Notes: generated by a model from the letters alone, not told the origin. Positions 8,111 to 17,170 are shown, numbered from the stretch's first letter. The stretch: DNA of 64,000 nt from Marinospirillum sp035271045 (GCF_035271045.1 NZ_DATESC010000024.1:1-64000), one strand, 5' to 3'. Numbers and translations are program-made.

Positions 8111-9628
8111 ATGACTGTACGCACTCGTATTGCTCCATCACCCACCGGTGACCCCCACGTTGGTACCGCTTATATCGCTTTATTTAACTTGTGCTTTGCC
8201 CGTCAGCATCAGGGTAAATTTATTCTGCGTATTGAAGATACTGACCAACAACGTTCTACCGCTGAATCGGAACAGCAAATTTTTGAATCGTTGCGTTGGT
8301 TAGGTTTGGATTGGGACGAAGGCCCAGACGTAGGCGGTGAATTTGGCCCTTACCGCCAAAGTGAGCGGGGTGATATTTATGGTCAATATGCACAAGAGCT
8401 ATTGGATAAAGGCAAAGCTTTTAAATGCTACCGCACCAGCGAAGAGTTAGATGAACTGCGTCGTGATCGTCAATTAGCGGGTCATTCTACAGCGTTAAAA
8501 CCTTCTGATCTGTATTTGCCCATTGAAGAAGTAAAACAGCGTGAAGCTGCTAATGCACCTTATGTTGTGCGTATGCTAGTGCCTGAGCATGATGGCGCTT
8601 GTGTAATTGATGATTTGCTACGTGGCAAGGTCGCGCTAGATTGGAGCATGGTTGATGCCCAGATTCTTTTAAAGTCTGATGGTATGCCAACGTATCATTT
8701 AGCGAATGTGGTTGATGACCATTTGATGCAGATTACTCACGTTATGCGCGGTGAAGAATGGTTGAATTCAGCACCTAAGCATAAGCTATTATACGAGTAT
8801 TTTGGTTGGGAAATGCCAGTGTTGTGCCACTTGCCTTTGTTGCGTAACCCCGATAAATCTAAGTTGTCTAAGCGTAAAAACCCGACTTCAATTAACTTCT
8901 ATCAGCGTATGGGTTATTTTCCAGCTGCTATGCTTAACTATTTAGGCCGCATGGGTTGGTCTATGCCTAACGAGCAAGAAAAATTCAGCCTAGAAGAAAT
9001 GATTGCTAACTTTGATATTGGGCGTGTTTCTTTGGGTGGGCCAGTATTTGATGTTGAAAAACTAAGCTGGCTGAATGGTTTATACCTGCGTGAAGATTTT
9101 AATGATGAACAGTTAATTGCCGAGTTAATAAAGTGGGCTTTTAACAGCGATTATTTAAAGCAGATTATTCCACAGTTACGTCCGCGCATTGAAGTGCTGT
9201 CTGATGTAGCACCCTTGGCAAGCTTCTTCTTTAGCGGTATGCCTAAAGTAACCAAAGAAGATTATTTAAGCTTAGGTTTTGAAGAAACAAACTTGGTTGA
9301 GTTGTTACAGTTATTGGTTTGGGAAATGGATAACCTTAGCCCTTGGAATAAAGATGCTATTTTTGCGACGATTAAAGCCTTAGCCGATCATGCTGATTTG
9401 AAAATGAAGATTTATTTGCAGCCGGTGTTTATGGCGATTAGTGGTAGCACTACTTCAACGTCTGTTTTAGATGCGATGGTTATTCTAGGGTCAGATATGA
9501 GCCGTGCGCGTTTGCGTTTTGCGTTAGATCTAGTCTCTGGTGGTGGTGCTTCTAAAAAGCTTACTAAGAAGCTAGAAAAAGCCCACCAAACGTTTAAAAC
9601 AGCCAAAGTTTCTGGGGAATTGAATTAG
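8111..9628 (+). CDS. gltX: Glutamyl-tRNA synthetase
   Basis: The 505-residue class I aminoacyl-tRNA synthetase charges tRNA-Glu. The HIGH-type signature is PSPTGDPHVGTA at residues 9-20, and the KMSKS-type loop is DKSKLSKRKN at about residue 255. The C-terminal helical anticodon-binding domain is complete. The length is near that of Pseudomonas-type GltX. AGGA lies ten bases before the ATG. A tRNA-Glu gene lies about 180 bp downstream, but it has its own upstream promoter next to tRNA-Ala. Confidence 0.97.
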   Translation: MTVRTRIAPSPTGDPHVGTAYIALFNLCFARQHQGKFILRIEDTDQQRSTAESEQQIFESLRWLGLDWDEGPDVGGEFGPYRQSERGDIYGQYAQELLDKGKAFKCYRTSEELDELRRDRQLAGHSTALKPSDLYLPIEEVKQREAANAPYVVRMLVPEHDGACVIDDLLRGKVALDWSMVDAQILLKSDGMPTYHLANVVDDHLMQITHVMRGEEWLNSAPKHKLLYEYFGWEMPVLCHLPLLRNPDKSKLSKRKNPTSINFYQRMGYFPAAMLNYLGRMGWSMPNEQEKFSLEEMIANFDIGRVSLGGPVFDVEKLSWLNGLYLREDFNDEQLIAELIKWAFNSDYLKQIIPQLRPRIEVLSDVAPLASFFFSGMPKVTKEDYLSLGFEETNLVELLQLLVWEMDNLSPWNKDAIFATIKALADHADLKMKIYLQPVFMAISGSTTSTSVLDAMVILGSDMSRARLRFALDLVSGGGASKKLTKKLEKAHQTFKTAKVSGELN

Positions 9629-9641
9629 CTAGAAATAAAGC

Positions 9642-9670
9642 TTGACGGTGCGTAGGGTGCAGCCTATTAT
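9642..9670 (+). promoter_or_regulatory. Strong sigma-70 promoter for tRNA-Ala/tRNA-Glu
   Basis: TTGACG at 9642-9647 is spaced 17 bp from TATTAT at 9665-9670, a near-consensus sigma-70 promoter 24 bp before tRNA-Ala. A GC-rich stretch (GCACCGTC) follows the -10 box, as in stringently controlled stable-RNA promoters. Confidence 0.8.
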
Positions 9671-9680
9671 ACGCACCGTC
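9644..9680. repeat. Perfect 10-bp inverted repeat spanning the tRNA promoter
   Basis: GACGGTGCGT at 9644-9653 and ACGCACCGTC at 9671-9680 are exact reverse complements separated by 17 bp. The left arm overlaps the -35 box and the right arm lies directly after the -10 box, where transcription should begin. It could be an operator or a leader hairpin. See the finding. Confidence 0.85.
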
Positions 9681-9693
9681 TTCAGGACATCGT

Positions 9694-9769
<76 letters not shown>

Positions 9770-9809
9770 ATATTTAGAATGTTTTAAAGATAGCTTAAAA
9801 AGTACTAAT

Positions 9810-9885
9810 GTCCCATTCGTCTAGTGGTCTAGGACACCGCCCTTTCACGGCGGTAACAGGGGTTCGAACCCCCTATGGGACGCCA
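9810..9885 (+). tRNA. tRNA-Glu (anticodon TTC)
   Basis: The 76-base cloverleaf starts GTCCCATTCGTCTAG. Its anticodon arm is CCGCC-CTTTCAC-GGCGG with anticodon TTC, and GCCA is encoded at the 3' end. It lies 40 bp after tRNA-Ala, in one transcription unit close to the gene for its own synthetase, gltX. Confidence 0.97.
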
Positions 9886-9954
9886 CTTATTTGTTTTCAG
9901 TATCAATGCTAATTAATGCCTAAGTTTTAAACGCTAATCTTATCTATTAAAAAA

Positions 9955-9981
9955 TAATCAGGCTTAGTCCTGAGTTTTTTT
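9955..9981 (+). terminator. Rho-independent terminator after the tRNA pair
   Basis: TCAGG-CTTAGT-CCTGA forms a short 5-bp stem followed by G and seven T. The stem is weak, but the position after the tRNA unit fits. Confidence 0.6.
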
Positions 9982-10046
9982 GTGATTTTTTAGTGAGCTT
10001 TAAGTTAATTAATAGCCTACTTAGGTTTAGTAGGCTTTGGGTAACT

Positions 10047-11894
10047 TTAAATTGCTTCAAGCAAGACATGGTTAAGTAGTTTGTACTTGGCTGGGTCTTC
10101 TGGTAAGAGTTTTTTCTTTTCAGGTGGTAGTAGCTCTAATCTAAGATCCGTTGGTTTAATAGGCTTATTACTTAGCTTATTAAAAACAACACACACGACA
10201 GAAGGGCTATTATTTTTGTCATGTTCCTTTACAAAACCTAAATTACCATCTTCAAATGCGACTAAAGAACCCAATGGGAACAGCCCTTGACGCTTTATCA
10301 GTTGCTGGATAGAAGTTAAATCAAGTTGTTCACGCATTGCCATTAGTCGCTTATAGGCCAGAGCATAAGGTAGACCAGCACGGTAGCTGCGTGAGTTAGT
10401 CATGGCATCAAAGACATCAATAACAGCTGTTAATCTACCTATCGGGCTGATAGATATGGCTTTTAGGCTTTCGGGGTGCCCTGATCCGTCTAAGCGTTCA
10501 CAGTTTTGTGTCGCAATGGTTAAAGCTATTTCAGGCATACCTTGCTGCCGTGAAAGAATTTCACGCGTCAGTAGTGAGTGTTTGTGCATCATTTTAGCTT
10601 CTTGTTCGCTTAACTCACCTTTTTTATTAACAATGCGTTCAGGTATTAATCCTTTACCTAAATCATGGCAAAGTCCTGCAAAAATTACATTACGCAAGTA
10701 ATCTTTGTCGCGTGACTTAGGGTTGTCTTTATTAAACATAATTTGGTCAGCTAGAAGCACCGCAACGCTAACTGAGTGTTCATAAAGGTAATTGGCTGCG
10801 GTACGAATTCGAGTAGCAAGAATGAGTGCCTGTCTGTTCTTTTCTAAAGTGGTTAAAAGAAGGTCAGCAGTTTCCCGCATTGCTTTAATTGGTAAGGGTT
10901 TTTTCTCACGCAGGCTGTTAACCATATCTTGGATATTTTTGAGTGCTTTTTGATGAACCGCTATCACAGATAAGTTTTCTGCTGTTTCGCCACTTTGTTC
11001 AGCCGATTTGTTTTTATCGTCTTTAGTACTGTCTTTAGTCGCTATTTCTTGGAAAAGTTCAGATGTAGGTGTAGAGCTATCGCCTGAGCTAGCCCGTGCA
11101 TTATCACGCTGCAACTCATTAACAATAAAAGAGATTTTGCGGTCTAATTTAGGATCCATATTAATAAATTGGCAGCCTAAACTACTGACTTTGTGTTTTT
11201 CGTTGTAGGCTATATGGCGTATGGCTAAACCAATATCAATTAAGTAACCATTAGGAAAAACAAAATGGCAGCTAGTGTACTCCGTGTTCTTGGGCAGCGT
11301 TTCACGCAAGTCACCTTCAATTTCTATTTGGCAACCTTGAGCCGATAAATCGTGTAATCGACCTTCATGTGCCCAAATTGGATTTTGAGGAATGATATTA
11401 TCAAATTCATCACGTTTTTCAGGCGGGATTTCAAAGCCCAATTGTATTTTTATCGTTAGTGAGTGACGGATGGAAGCACGATAAAATTTACGGCGTTGTA
11501 GAAAATTAAGCTCAGTAGGAAAAAGAATTTTGTAAACTGGACTGCCTTCTTTTAATGCCCGTCCTACGGCTTGCATTTTTACAGCGCTAATTTTACAACC
11601 GTCATGGTAGCTATCAAAACTAAAGGGCACGGCTTTTGCCATTAACTCATCCCCCCATTTGGGGGTCACTTCATCAAGTAAAATATAGCCTTCTTTAAAA
11701 TTAACGGCTAAAACCATGCTGGTGTAATAGTCAGCAACAGAATCAAACCGTAATTTTAAAGGTGTATGTTTACTCTCTAGCCTACGCATTAGGCGATAAA
11801 TGCCTTCGTTAGACTTGATTATTTGTCCTTCGGGTTGATTTTCACCCGTAGGTTTTTTTGAAGCTATGCCTTTTTCATTTTGAGTCATGCCCAC
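10047..11894 (-). CDS. PilZ domain protein with C-terminal degenerate HD-GYP domain
   Basis: The 615-residue cytosolic protein has three parts. Residues about 30-130 look like a YcgR-type N-domain. Residues about 130-270 form a PilZ domain with both cyclic-di-GMP motifs (QRRKFYRAS at 133-141 and HDLSAQG at 181-187). Residues about 330-560 form an HD-GYP domain. HD-GYP enzymes hydrolyse cyclic-di-GMP. Here H410-D411 of HDLGKG is kept, but the usual HHExxDGxGYP block reads QNCERLDGSGHP (residues 463-474), so both metal-binding His are gone. It may act as a cyclic-di-GMP receptor rather than an enzyme. The start is GTG at 11894 behind AGGA; ATG at 11888 is the alternative. Confidence 0.82.
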   Translation of the reverse strand: MGMTQNEKGIASKKPTGENQPEGQIIKSNEGIYRLMRRLESKHTPLKLRFDSVADYYTSMVLAVNFKEGYILLDEVTPKWGDELMAKAVPFSFDSYHDGCKISAVKMQAVGRALKEGSPVYKILFPTELNFLQRRKFYRASIRHSLTIKIQLGFEIPPEKRDEFDNIIPQNPIWAHEGRLHDLSAQGCQIEIEGDLRETLPKNTEYTSCHFVFPNGYLIDIGLAIRHIAYNEKHKVSSLGCQFINMDPKLDRKISFIVNELQRDNARASSGDSSTPTSELFQEIATKDSTKDDKNKSAEQSGETAENLSVIAVHQKALKNIQDMVNSLREKKPLPIKAMRETADLLLTTLEKNRQALILATRIRTAANYLYEHSVSVAVLLADQIMFNKDNPKSRDKDYLRNVIFAGLCHDLGKGLIPERIVNKKGELSEQEAKMMHKHSLLTREILSRQQGMPEIALTIATQNCERLDGSGHPESLKAISISPIGRLTAVIDVFDAMTNSRSYRAGLPYALAYKRLMAMREQLDLTSIQQLIKRQGLFPLGSLVAFEDGNLGFVKEHDKNNSPSVVCVVFNKLSNKPIKPTDLRLELLPPEKKKLLPEDPAKYKLLNHVLLEAI

Positions 11895-12001
11895 AAATTA
11901 AATCCTAAATACTTGGGTTTTGGTTAACCAGTAGAGCTTAATACCTGTTCATGTATAAAAAATCAACAATTGAAGTTAATTATATGCATAAACTAGTGGG
12001 T

Positions 12002-12913
12002 TTACTCAAAGTTAGGTTTGAATGCTTGTAGACGGCGCAATAAACTGGAGGTATCCCAGCGACCGCCATCTAATTGCTGCACTTCACCATAAAATTGATC
12101 AACTAATGCGGTAACAGGAAGTTGAGCATTAATTTTACGCGCTTGATTTAAGCAGATCGCTAAATCTTTACGCATCCAATCGACCGCAAAACCGTGTTCA
12201 TATTCGTTAGCAATCATCGTTTTATGACGGTTATTCATTTGCCAAGAACCAGCCGCACCTAAGCTGATAACATCCATAACTTTTTGTTGGTCTAGCCCCG
12301 CTTTGTCAGCAAAATTAAGTCCTTCAGCTAAGGCTTGTAATAGACCGCCAATGCATATTTGATTAACCATTTTAGTCATTTGCCCAGCACCTGTTGCACC
12401 CATGTGGGTAACGGCTTTGGCGAATACTTGGATCAGCGGTTCAATTTGCTGGAATGCGTCTTCCTCACCACCGACCATAATGGTTAGTTGGCCATTAATC
12501 GCACCCTGTTCACCTCCTGAAACGGGTGCATCTAAAAAGCTAATTTTTTGTTGGTAGCAAAGCTCGGCCATTTCAATGGCAACAGCAGCAGAAGCCGTAG
12601 TGTGGTCAACAATAAAACTACCCGGTTTAAGGGTTTTAAGAATGCCTTGTTCACCCGTAATGACTTCTTTTAGGTTATCATCGTTTCCTACGCAAATAAA
12701 AACCACCTCAGCATTAGCCACAGCCTTTGCTGGTGTTGTTGCAGCACTATGGCCAGGGTGTTTTGCAGCCCACTGGGTAGCTTTGGTCAATGTACGGTTA
12801 AATACACATAGCTGATGACCGGCTTTAACTAGATGGCTGGCCATAGGAGCACCCATAACACCTAAACCAATAAAAGCTAAATTTTTGTTTGTGATTTTTG
12901 TAGGTATTTTCAT
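12002..12913 (-). CDS. Beta-hydroxyacid dehydrogenase (tartronate-semialdehyde reductase/3-hydroxyisobutyrate dehydrogenase family)
   Basis: The 303-residue NAD(P)-dependent enzyme has a Rossmann motif, AFIGLGVMGAPMASHLVKAGH, near residue 13. It also has the substrate loop DAPVSGGEQGAINGQLTIMVGG and the catalytic-lysine helix MTKMVNQICIGG. The family reduces tartronate semialdehyde or oxidises 3-hydroxyisobutyrate and similar beta-hydroxyacids. A hydroxypyruvate-isomerase-like gene occurs elsewhere in the window, but no glyoxylate carboligase is seen, so the substrate is uncertain. It stands behind gltA on the same strand, separated by a terminator. Confidence 0.85.
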   Translation of the reverse strand: MKIPTKITNKNLAFIGLGVMGAPMASHLVKAGHQLCVFNRTLTKATQWAAKHPGHSAATTPAKAVANAEVVFICVGNDDNLKEVITGEQGILKTLKPGSFIVDHTTASAAVAIEMAELCYQQKISFLDAPVSGGEQGAINGQLTIMVGGEEDAFQQIEPLIQVFAKAVTHMGATGAGQMTKMVNQICIGGLLQALAEGLNFADKAGLDQQKVMDVISLGAAGSWQMNNRHKTMIANEYEHGFAVDWMRKDLAICLNQARKINAQLPVTALVDQFYGEVQQLDGGRWDTSSLLRRLQAFKPNFE

Positions 12914-12945
12914 TATTTGTTCCGGTTCTAATCGTTATAATCAAC

Positions 12946-12974
12946 AAAAAAGGCCGCTAATGAGCAGCCTTTAT
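12946..12974 (-). terminator. Rho-independent terminator of gltA
   Basis: Read on the minus strand, AAAGGC-TGCTCATTAGCG-GCCTTT forms a GC-rich stem (inner GCT/AGC also pairs), followed by a T-run. It lies 13 bp past the gltA stop. Confidence 0.75.
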
Positions 12975-12988
12975 TAGAGCAAAATTAC

Positions 12989-14269
12989 TTAACGGTTAGG
13001 AAAGTCACGTTGTGGTGCGCCAGTGTAAAGCTGACGCGGACGGCCTATTTTATAATCATTACTAATCATTTCATTCCAATGCGAAATCCAGCCAATAGTA
13101 CGACTCATGGCAAAAATTACGGTAAACATATTGGTTGGAATGCCAATGGCTTTAAGGATAATACCTGAATAGAAGTCAACGTTGGGATAAAGTTGACGTT
13201 CAACAAAGTATTCGTCTTGCAGGGCAATTTCTTCTAAACGTTTAGCAATTTTTAGCTGCGGATCGTTAGCCATACCCAGTTGAGCAAGTACCTCATCACA
13301 GGTTTCTTTCATAACTTTGGCGCGAGGGTCAAAGTTACGGTAAACACGGTGACCAAAGCCCATAAGCTTGAAAGAGTCTTCTTTGTCTTTAGCACGTGCA
13401 ACAAACTCATCAATGCGTGACACATCACCAATTTCATCCAGCATAGCTAGAACGGCTTCGTTAGCACCACCGTGGGCAGGCCCCCAAAGCGCAGCAATAC
13501 CTGCAGCAATACAAGCAAAAGGATTCGCGCCAGTAGAACCTGCTAAACGTACCGTTGAAGTGGACGCATTTTGCTCGTGATCGGCGTGTAGCATAAAAAT
13601 ACGATCCATTGCTTTAGCGAATACAGGGTTGATTTTGTATTCTTCACAAGGCGTAGCAAACATCATGTGTAAAAAGTTTTCTGCGTAGTTAAGCGCATTG
13701 TTTGGATAAACAAAGGGCTGGCCGGTGGAATACTTGTAACACATAGCGGCAATGGTCGGCATTTTGGCAATTAAGCGGTAGGCTGACACTTCACGGTGAT
13801 AAGCATCACTGATATCCATTGCATCGTGATAAAACGCTGATAAAGCACCCACAACACCACACATAACCGCCATGGGGTGAGCATCGCGACGAAAGCCTTT
13901 GAAAAATTGAGTGAGCTGCTCATGTACCATGGTATGGCGGCTAATAGTCACTTTAAAGGTTGCGTGCTGCTCTGCTGTTGGCAATTCACCATTAAGCAAT
14001 AAGTAGCAAAGCTCTAAATAATCAGATTTAGCCGCCAATTGATCGATAGGATAACCACGGTGCAGTAAAATACCCTTGCCGCCATCAATGTAAGTTATTT
14101 TTGATTCGCAGGAAGCGGTAGCTAAAAAGCCTGGATCATAAGTGAATAAGCCTGTAGAGCCTAGGCTACGCACATCAATAACGTCTGGGCCTACAGTTCC
14201 TGATAGGATAGGGAGTTCGACCGTTTGCTCAAGCCCATCAATAGTTAGCACTGCTTTCTTGTCAGCCAT
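12989..14269 (-). CDS. gltA: Citrate synthase (type II)
   Basis: The 426-residue enzyme condenses oxaloacetate and acetyl-CoA, the entry step of the TCA cycle. The catalytic residues known from E. coli are visible: His266 in WGPAHGGAN, His307 in MGFGHRVY and Asp365 in NVDFYSG. FMLHADHEQNAS at about 225-236 is also typical. The N-terminal beta domain and the length fit the NADH-sensitive hexameric enzyme of Gram-negative bacteria. The ATG follows a strong AAGGAGG. It is divergent from the sdh-suc operon across about 360 bp and has its own near-consensus promoter. Confidence 0.97.
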   Translation of the reverse strand: MADKKAVLTIDGLEQTVELPILSGTVGPDVIDVRSLGSTGLFTYDPGFLATASCESKITYIDGGKGILLHRGYPIDQLAAKSDYLELCYLLLNGELPTAEQHATFKVTISRHTMVHEQLTQFFKGFRRDAHPMAVMCGVVGALSAFYHDAMDISDAYHREVSAYRLIAKMPTIAAMCYKYSTGQPFVYPNNALNYAENFLHMMFATPCEEYKINPVFAKAMDRIFMLHADHEQNASTSTVRLAGSTGANPFACIAAGIAALWGPAHGGANEAVLAMLDEIGDVSRIDEFVARAKDKEDSFKLMGFGHRVYRNFDPRAKVMKETCDEVLAQLGMANDPQLKIAKRLEEIALQDEYFVERQLYPNVDFYSGIILKAIGIPTNMFTVIFAMSRTIGWISHWNEMISNDYKIGRPRQLYTGAPQRDFPNR

Positions 14270-14324
14270 AAGGCCTCCTTATTGGTTTTAATCATGCTTG
14301 CAGTTTGAAAATGAAGATGGCACT

Positions 14325-14352
14325 ACTATAGAAGCGAAAATTCTCCTGTCAA
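14325..14352 (-). promoter_or_regulatory. Sigma-70 promoter of gltA
   Basis: On the minus strand a perfect TTGACA (14352-14347) is followed after 16 bp by TATAGT (14330-14325). It lies about 55 bp before the gltA start. Confidence 0.8.
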
Positions 14353-14468
14353 TTACGCTAAATACCTAGAGTATTTGACCTTTGACTTGCTAGAATGCGC
14401 CACGCCTTAAATTTCAGGCTTAGCATTAGATTCGCTTATTTTGATGCGGCGCACAACCTTTGGATAGA

Positions 14469-14497
14469 TTGCGTAACGTTTTTTTGATTTATATAAT
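14469..14497 (+). promoter_or_regulatory. Probable promoter of the sdh-suc operon
   Basis: A perfect -10 box TATAAT at 14492-14497 has a weak -35 box TTGCGT 17 bp upstream. It lies 136 bp before the preferred sdhC start, which leaves a long leader. Confidence 0.6.
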
Positions 14498-14633
14498 CTG
14501 TAACCTGCACTTGGGGGATAAGTGCTACAGCAGAAAACACTAAGATGAACCTGTTTTCTGATGAGTGCTTTTAAATATAATCGCTTGTTGTCAGGGAGAC
14601 CTGTGCAAGCACTATAAAAGAGTGTGTAGAGCC

Positions 14634-15011
14634 GTGAAAAGTAATAGACCTGTGAACCTCGATTTATCGACGATAAAATTACCTTTATCAGCTTTAGCCT
14701 CGATAACCCACCGTGCGAGTGGTGTTATCTTGTTTGTTGGCTTGATTTTTATGTTCTGGGCCTTTGACGTATCTTTATCTTCAGCCGAAGGTTTTGATAG
14801 TGTGAAGGCAACATTGCAGCAAAGCTTTCTAGCTAAATTTGTTCTTTGGGGAATGCTTTCCGCTTTGGCTTATCATTGCCTAGCGGGTGTTAAGCACTTA
14901 ATTATGGATATGGACATTGGTGTAAACCTTGAAACTGGTCACTTAATGTCAAAAAGCGTATTTGTATTAGCGGCTGTATTCATTGTATTAGCGGGGGTAT
15001 GGGTATGGTAA
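14634..15011 (+). CDS. sdhC: Succinate dehydrogenase cytochrome b556 subunit
   Basis: The membrane anchor subunit of complex II binds heme b and ubiquinone. From GTG at 14634 the protein is 125 residues and begins MKSNRPVNLDLSTIKLPLSA, as SdhC proteins do. An upstream ATG at 14565 would add 23 residues unlike the family. HRASGVILF contains the conserved quinone-site Ser/Arg. AYHCLAGVKHLIMD holds the heme-ligand region. There are three membrane helices. The last codons overlap sdhD. It is the first gene of the sdhCDAB-sucAB-lpd-sucCD operon. Confidence 0.93.
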   Translation: MKSNRPVNLDLSTIKLPLSALASITHRASGVILFVGLIFMFWAFDVSLSSAEGFDSVKATLQQSFLAKFVLWGMLSALAYHCLAGVKHLIMDMDIGVNLETGHLMSKSVFVLAAVFIVLAGVWVW

Positions 15012-15352
15012 CTAATATTACTAACTTTGGTCGCAGTGGTTTAGCTGACTGGTTAATGCAACGTGTAACAGCTGTTATTATGTTGGCTTACACTTTGTTT
15101 TTATTAGGTTTTTTCTTGACAAACAGCAACCTTAGTTATGAAGTTTGGTCTAGCTTATTTGAGGGTACAGCAATGCGTATCTTTAGTTTGTTAGCTTTGC
15201 TTTCAATTGCAGCGCACGCCTGGATAGGTTTGTGGACTGTAGCGACCGATTACATTAAGCCAACAGGCATCCGTGTGATTTTTCACTTGGTGGTTGTTTT
15301 GGCTCTTTTTGCCTATGTAGTTTGGGGCGTTCAAGTTTTGTGGGGAGCTTAA
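15005..15352 (+). CDS. sdhD: Succinate dehydrogenase membrane anchor subunit
   Basis: The 115-residue partner of SdhC completes the quinone and heme site of complex II. It has three membrane helices. It begins MVTNITNFGRSGLADWLMQR, the usual family N-terminus, so ATG at 15005 is preferred over ATG at 14999, which would add Met-Gly. AHAWIGLWTVATDYIK carries the conserved heme His and the Asp-Tyr quinone motif. It overlaps the end of sdhC by 7 bp and stops 3 bp before sdhA, consistent with translational coupling. Confidence 0.93.
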   Translation: MVTNITNFGRSGLADWLMQRVTAVIMLAYTLFLLGFFLTNSNLSYEVWSSLFEGTAMRIFSLLALLSIAAHAWIGLWTVATDYIKPTGIRVIFHLVVVLALFAYVVWGVQVLWGA

Positions 15353-15355
15353 TCC

Positions 15356-17143
15356 ATGTCATCACTTCGTACTATGGAATTTGATGCCATCATCGTTGGT
15401 GGTGGTGGTGCAGGTCTGCGTGCTGCACTTCAGTTAGCACAGTCTGGCCGTAACACAGCAGTAATTTCTAAAGTTTTCCCAACACGTTCACACACGGTGT
15501 CTGCACAAGGTGGTATTACTTGCGCCATCGCTTCTGATGACCCGAACGATGATTGGCGCTGGCATATGTACGATACCGTTAAGGGTTCCGATTATATCGG
15601 TGACCAAGACGCTATCGAATATATGTGTAGTGAAGGCCCTAAAGCGGTGTTTGAGTTAGAGCACATGGGCTTACCTTTCTCACGTACTGAAGAAGGTCGT
15701 ATTTATCAGCGTCCTTTTGGTGGTCAGTCAAAAGATTTTGGTAAGGGTGGTCAGGCTTCGCGTACTTGTGCTGCTGCTGACCGTACTGGTCACGCACTGC
15801 TGCACACGCTTTATCAAGGTAACTTGAAAAACGAAGCAACCTTCTTGAATGAATGGTATGCCGTTGATCTTGTTAAAAATGCTAAAGGCGATGTAGTGGG
15901 TTGTATCGCTATTTGCATTGAAACAGGCGAAAATATTTACATTAAGTCCAAAGCAACCGTGCTAGCAACGGGTGGTGCAGGTCGTATTTACGCCTCAACT
16001 ACTAACGCACTTATTAATACGGGTGACGGTGTAGGTATGGCGTTGCGTGCTGGTTTGGCGATGCAAGATATGGAAATGTGGCAGTTCCACCCAACGGGTA
16101 TTTACGGTGCGGGTACGCTGGTTACTGAAGGTTGCCGTGGTGAAGGTGGTTACTTAATCAATAAAGATGGCGAGCGCTTTATGGAGCGTTATGCGCCCAA
16201 TGCTAAAGACCTTGCTGGTCGTGACGTTGTTGCACGTTCTATGGTTCTAGAAATTCTAGAAGGCCGTGGTGCGGGCGAACACGGTGATCACGTATTCTTG
16301 AAGCTAGATCACTTAGGTGAAGAAGTTTTGAATAAGCGTTTACCGGGTATTTGTGAGCTGTCTAAGACATTTGCTCACGTTGATCCAGTAAAAGCCCCGA
16401 TTCCTGTTGTCCCTACTTGTCACTATATGATGGGTGGTATTCCAACCAACGTTCATGGTCAAGCCATTACTATTGACGCGCAGGGTAACGACAAGATCGT
16501 TAATGGTTTGTTTGCTTGTGGTGAAGTGGCGTGCGTATCTGTACACGGTGCTAACCGCTTAGGTGGTAACTCATTGCTTGACTTGGTTGTGTTTGGTCGT
16601 GCAGCTGGTTTATACATCGAAGAAGCATTAGACCAAGGTATTCAGTATGATGCGGCTTCAGAATCTGATGTTGAAGCCGCATTAACACGCATGAATCGCT
16701 GGAATGAGTCTAAAAGTGGTGAGTCAGTTCATACGTTACGTACTGAGCTACAAAACTGTATGCAGAACTATTTTGGCGTATTCCGTGACGGTAAGTTCAT
16801 GGAAAAAGGTATCGATCAGCTAAAAGATTTGCGTGAAAGAATTGGTAAAGCGCATCTACAAGATAAGAGTCAAGCATTTAACACAGGTCGTATTGAAGCA
16901 CTGGAATTGGATAACTTGCTTGAAGTGGCTGAAGCAACCGCTATCTCTGCTTATGAGCGTCGTGAAAGCCGTGGTGCTCACAGCCGTAATGATTTCACCG
17001 AACGTGATGATGAAAACTGGTTGATGCACTCTGTTTATTCACCTGCCACTAAAACCTTGAGTAAGCGTGCGGTTAACCGTGCGCCTAAAATAATTCAAGG
17101 CGATATGTTGAAGCATTTTGAGCCAAAAGTGCGTACCTACTAA
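15356..17143 (+). CDS. sdhA: Succinate dehydrogenase flavoprotein subunit
   Basis: The 595-residue catalytic subunit oxidises succinate to fumarate with covalent FAD. It has the dinucleotide motif IIVGGGGAGLRAALQLA, the flavinylation His46 in RSHTVSAQGG, and the substrate-site motifs QFHPTGIYGAG and CHYMMGGIPTN. GANRLGGNSLLDLVVFGR and the C-terminal HSRNDFTERDD are also present. Length and motifs match the proteobacterial aerobic enzyme. It lies 3 bp after sdhD and 27 bp before sdhB. Confidence 0.98.
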   Translation: MSSLRTMEFDAIIVGGGGAGLRAALQLAQSGRNTAVISKVFPTRSHTVSAQGGITCAIASDDPNDDWRWHMYDTVKGSDYIGDQDAIEYMCSEGPKAVFELEHMGLPFSRTEEGRIYQRPFGGQSKDFGKGGQASRTCAAADRTGHALLHTLYQGNLKNEATFLNEWYAVDLVKNAKGDVVGCIAICIETGENIYIKSKATVLATGGAGRIYASTTNALINTGDGVGMALRAGLAMQDMEMWQFHPTGIYGAGTLVTEGCRGEGGYLINKDGERFMERYAPNAKDLAGRDVVARSMVLEILEGRGAGEHGDHVFLKLDHLGEEVLNKRLPGICELSKTFAHVDPVKAPIPVVPTCHYMMGGIPTNVHGQAITIDAQGNDKIVNGLFACGEVACVSVHGANRLGGNSLLDLVVFGRAAGLYIEEALDQGIQYDAASESDVEAALTRMNRWNESKSGESVHTLRTELQNCMQNYFGVFRDGKFMEKGIDQLKDLRERIGKAHLQDKSQAFNTGRIEALELDNLLEVAEATAISAYERRESRGAHSRNDFTERDDENWLMHSVYSPATKTLSKRAVNRAPKIIQGDMLKHFEPKVRTY

Positions 17144-17170
17144 TCAGAATTTGATGTTGGGAGAGTAAAG

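Larger units (their letters stand above)
14270..14633. other. Divergent gltA/sdhC regulatory region
   Basis: This 364-bp gap holds a promoter for each direction (listed separately) and an sdhC leader of about 130 bases. CAGGGAG precedes a GTG-led 4-codon frame (GTG CAA GCA CTA TAA, from 14603) just before sdhC, which may be chance. The bases between the promoters are AT-rich and probably hold regulator sites, but no convincing palindrome was seen. Confidence 0.5.

Noticed and set aside
14565..14633. Upstream ATG start of sdhC
   Set aside because: Its 23 extra residues are Cys-rich and unlike SdhC; the family begins with the KSNRPVNLDL segment at GTG 14634.
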